From positions 1 to 7,675 of the forward strand of contig JALHOI010000140.1 of assembly GCA_022843085.1 (NCBI GenBank): a stretch of 7,675 nucleotides of DNA. The letters run 5' to 3'. The position numbers and the translations under genes are program-made. The notes beneath the pieces were generated by a model that saw only the letters and a program-made list of their open reading frames with translations, was not told where the DNA came from and did no database searches. Shown here piece after piece: positions 6,294 through 7,675 of the stretch (position 1 is the stretch's first letter; each line of letters starts with the position of its first letter). The stretch is from Pseudobdellovibrionaceae bacterium (GTDB taxonomy: Bacteria; Bdellovibrionota; Bdellovibrionia; Bdellovibrionales; JAMPXM01).

Positions 6294-7279
6294 TATTTTG
6301 TCGCAGCTTTCGATTCAGAACTCGAAGTCGGTTTCGATTCTGTTTTTGGGGTGAGGGTCGCGAGCAATTGGCGCACGGGTTCGTAGTCAGCGTCGGATGC
6401 ACGCTCAATCCCGGTCACGCCGTATACAGCTCTGAAAGCTTCGAGCCCCTCGGGCGACTTCACCATCTCGAGGAATGCATCGGTGATTTTTGTTTTCACG
6501 TCTTCGGGAAGATCTTTGCGAAACACGATCGGGTCATTTGGGATTTCATCGGTCAGCTGAAGGATTTCAACTTTTTGTTCGATATCGGGGTACTGGGTAC
6601 GCACAAGATGTCTGGCATCTTGAATTCCCCGGTCGTCGGGGGGGGAGTAGAAGGTTGCGCCGGCATCTGTTTGACCTTGGTAGACCATCGATACGACGTT
6701 GTCGTGTTTCATCGCGAAAATCGGATCACCGCCAAGCTTAATGCCGGCGTCGTGAAGCATTTTTAGCGGCAGTAAGTAGCCCGACATTGAGGCCGCATCA
6801 ACGAAGGCGACACGTTTTCCCTCAAGCTCTTTAAGGTTTTTAAACCGCCCTTTTTTCGCGATGAATTGCGACTGGTACGTTTTCTTTCCATTGCGAATAA
6901 CGATCAGTCGGGCTTCGGCGCCGTACTTTTCGTTCGCCTTTATGTAGCCAGAGGTGTTGAGCGCTGCGACGTCAGCGCCTTTTGAACCGAACGCTTCGAT
7001 CACCGCGATATACGACTGTGGAATTTTGATTTCGTATTTGTAGGGAGTGTTTGCTTCAAGCCACTTTTGCATGATCTTCGAATTCGAATCGATGACCTTC
7101 GCGTCAACAGACGGAACAAAGAACAGTTTGATCGGATTCTCTTTTGATCCGACTTCTGCTTTTTTAAACGTGCAGCCTGTGTTAAGGCCGCCAGAGACCA
7201 GAACAGCGACCAAGCCAGCGACCAAGACAGAGACCCGAGCAGCGACTGAGACAGCCGAACGAAATTTCAATTTTTGCAT
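6293..7279 (-). CDS. phnD: PhnD-type phosphonate/phosphite/phosphate substrate-binding protein
   Basis: Ligand-capturing subunit of the importer, 328 aa. The signal region is MQKLKFRS plus a 20-residue core made of four-residue units (AVSV, AARV, SVLV, AGLV, AVLV), then SGGLNTGC. C36 may be a lipidated cysteine, although Asn at -3 departs from the standard lipobox; a cleaved Sec peptide is the alternative. The mature domain has PhnD features: IKLFFVPSVDA near the N-terminus, ALNTSGYIKANEKYGAEARL, FVDAASMSGYLLPLKML (the S-x-SG anion-binding loop) and VYQGQTDAGATF. The C-terminal tail is Ser/Lys-rich. The residues seen do not separate phosphonate from phosphite or phosphate. The ATG at 7279 was chosen because the signal peptide starts there; frames reaching 7468 run into the divergent gene. 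No Shine-Dalgarno site is evident, and no Pho-box (CTGTCAT direct repeat) is visible upstream. The coding strand has a C8 run at 6638-6645. Confidence 0.9.
   Translation of the reverse strand: MQKLKFRSAVSVAARVSVLVAGLVAVLVSGGLNTGCTFKKAEVGSKENPIKLFFVPSVDAKVIDSNSKIMQKWLEANTPYKYEIKIPQSYIAVIEAFGSKGADVAALNTSGYIKANEKYGAEARLIVIRNGKKTYQSQFIAKKGRFKNLKELEGKRVAFVDAASMSGYLLPLKMLHDAGIKLGGDPIFAMKHDNVVSMVYQGQTDAGATFYSPPDDRGIQDARHLVRTQYPDIEQKVEILQLTDEIPNDPIVFRKDLPEDVKTKITDAFLEMVKSPEGLEAFRAVYGVTGIERASDADYEPVRQLLATLTPKTESKPTSSSESKAATK
7196..7255. repeat. Five tandem 12-base repeats encoding the PhnD signal-peptide core
   Basis: Plus-strand units are GACCAGAACAGC, GACCAAGCCAGC, GACCAAGACAGA, GACCCGAGCAGC and GACTGAGACAGC, with no bases between them. 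They are in frame with phnD, each coding four residues ending in Val. A degenerate sixth unit may lie at 7184-7195 (about half the positions agree). Confidence 0.85.
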
Positions 7280-7448
7280 GCCCACGGTGTACAAAATGGA
7301 AGCCTGAAGGGGAAGCAGCGTCTCGCGCATCGCGTGGTGCGCAATAACGGACGGCCGGGGCGCGCCACAGCGCTCTAAACTTTTGCTAGGCTGCGTCGTC
7401 CTCGAGCAGCAAATTGACGCGGCTGTGACCAAAGTGTTGGCTACGAAG
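7280..7448. other. Divergent intergenic region between phnD and the plus-strand gene
   Basis: These 169 bases must carry the start signals of both the transporter operon and the plus-strand gene if both are transcribed from here. The middle is very G+C-rich (GGCCGGGGCGCGCC, around 7351-7364). I find no convincing -35/-10 pair for phnD, no Pho-box-like direct repeat and no riboswitch-like structure. Confidence 0.4.
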
Positions 7449-7675
7449 ATGCAATTGGGATTTTTCATCGTGATGTTGCTTGGAATGCGAGCTGATGCTC
7501 AGGATTTCATCAACTGCAGCCAGAACGCGGATTGCGTTTTGGTTCGCGAAACCTACTGTAGCCGAATTGAATCGGTGAACAAAAAATTTCTCAATCAATG
7601 GAACACGGCCGACAGCAAAAGAAGCCGAGAAGCACTGAAAGTGGGGCAGACCTGTTCGCCGCTCCCGTGGGTTGA
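7449..7675 (+). CDS. Start of a small exported cysteine-containing protein (truncated by the window end)
   Basis: An open frame from ATG 7449 runs off the window after 75 codons, so its length is unknown. The N-terminus MQLGFFIVMLLGMRADAQ is a Sec signal peptide with an ADA-Q cleavage site. The visible mature part reads DFINCSQNADCVLVRETYC, then SVNKKFLNQW, then QTCSPLPW. The pattern C-x5-DCV-x6-C followed by VNKK is one I associate with small exported proteins of unknown function in delta-type and predatory bacteria (inference). Alternative in-frame GTG starts at 7425 and 7434 would lengthen the n-region by eight or five residues; no start has a strong ribosome site (GAAG abuts the ATG). It is transcribed away from phnD. 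Codon use is like that of its neighbours. Confidence 0.7.
   Translation, partial: MQLGFFIVMLLGMRADAQDFINCSQNADCVLVRETYCSRIESVNKKFLNQWNTADSKRSREALKVGQTCSPLPWV

Noticed and set aside
6281..6766. A 161-aa plus-strand frame opposite phnC/phnD
   Set aside because: It lies wholly antisense to strongly conserved phnD and phnC codons, and its sequence resembles no family.
7414..7442. TTGACG followed 17-18 bases later by TTGGCT/TGGCTA as a promoter for the plus-strand gene
   Set aside because: The -35 match is good but the -10 is very poor, and the start would fall on the ATG; I cannot support it.
7280..7448. A Pho-box expected ahead of a phosphonate transporter operon
   Set aside because: No pair of CTGTCAT-like heptamers in direct repeat is present on either strand.
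7280..7468. A longer phnD starting at 7468
   Set aside because: The added 63 residues do not look like a signal peptide, run into the divergent gene, and push the real signal peptide to an internal position.

Overview
The window reads as chromosomal DNA of a Gram-negative bacterium with mid-range G+C. Almost every gene product carries a Sec signal peptide, and several are small cysteine-containing secreted proteins of no known family. This mix (papain-type secreted protease, small Cys-rich exported proteins, a periplasmic thioredoxin-TPR protein) is reminiscent of Bdellovibrionota and related predatory or delta-type lineages. That placement is inference from gene style only; there is no rRNA or marker gene here.

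Layout: nearly everything is on the minus strand and is read from right to left. From the right, phnD (6293-7279), phnC (5508-6293) and phnE (4381-5451) encode a complete PhnCDE-type ABC importer for a phosphorus oxyanion or phosphonate. phnD and phnC overlap by one base (TAATG). The next gene, 41 bases after phnE, encodes a thioredoxin-fold protein with a WCPGC active site and a TPR tail (2675-4285); its signal peptide is separated from the body by an in-frame TAG. After a 184-base gap comes a small exported protein (2077-2490). After another 120-base gap with strong hairpin potential comes a papain-family (C1) cysteine protease (682-1956), coupled to a small exported six-cysteine protein (258-704 or 258-680). 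The left 257 bases hold no convincing gene. On the right, divergent from phnD, the first 75 codons of a plus-strand gene for another small exported Cys protein (7449 to the window end) are visible.

How the genes work together: PhnD would capture ligand at the inner membrane, PhnE would form the channel and PhnC would supply ATP hydrolysis. No C-P lyase, phosphonatase or phosphite dehydrogenase gene lies in the window, so the substrate cannot be settled. The thioredoxin-TPR gene may be co-transcribed with the transporter. The protease and small six-Cys gene form a second, separate pair whose translation looks coupled.

The points most worth a second look are the nonsense codon between signal peptide and body of the thioredoxin-like protein, and the phnD signal-peptide core, which is built from five tandem 12-base repeats. 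The protease/Cys-protein pair comes next. I see no mobile element, CRISPR array, tRNA or rRNA.
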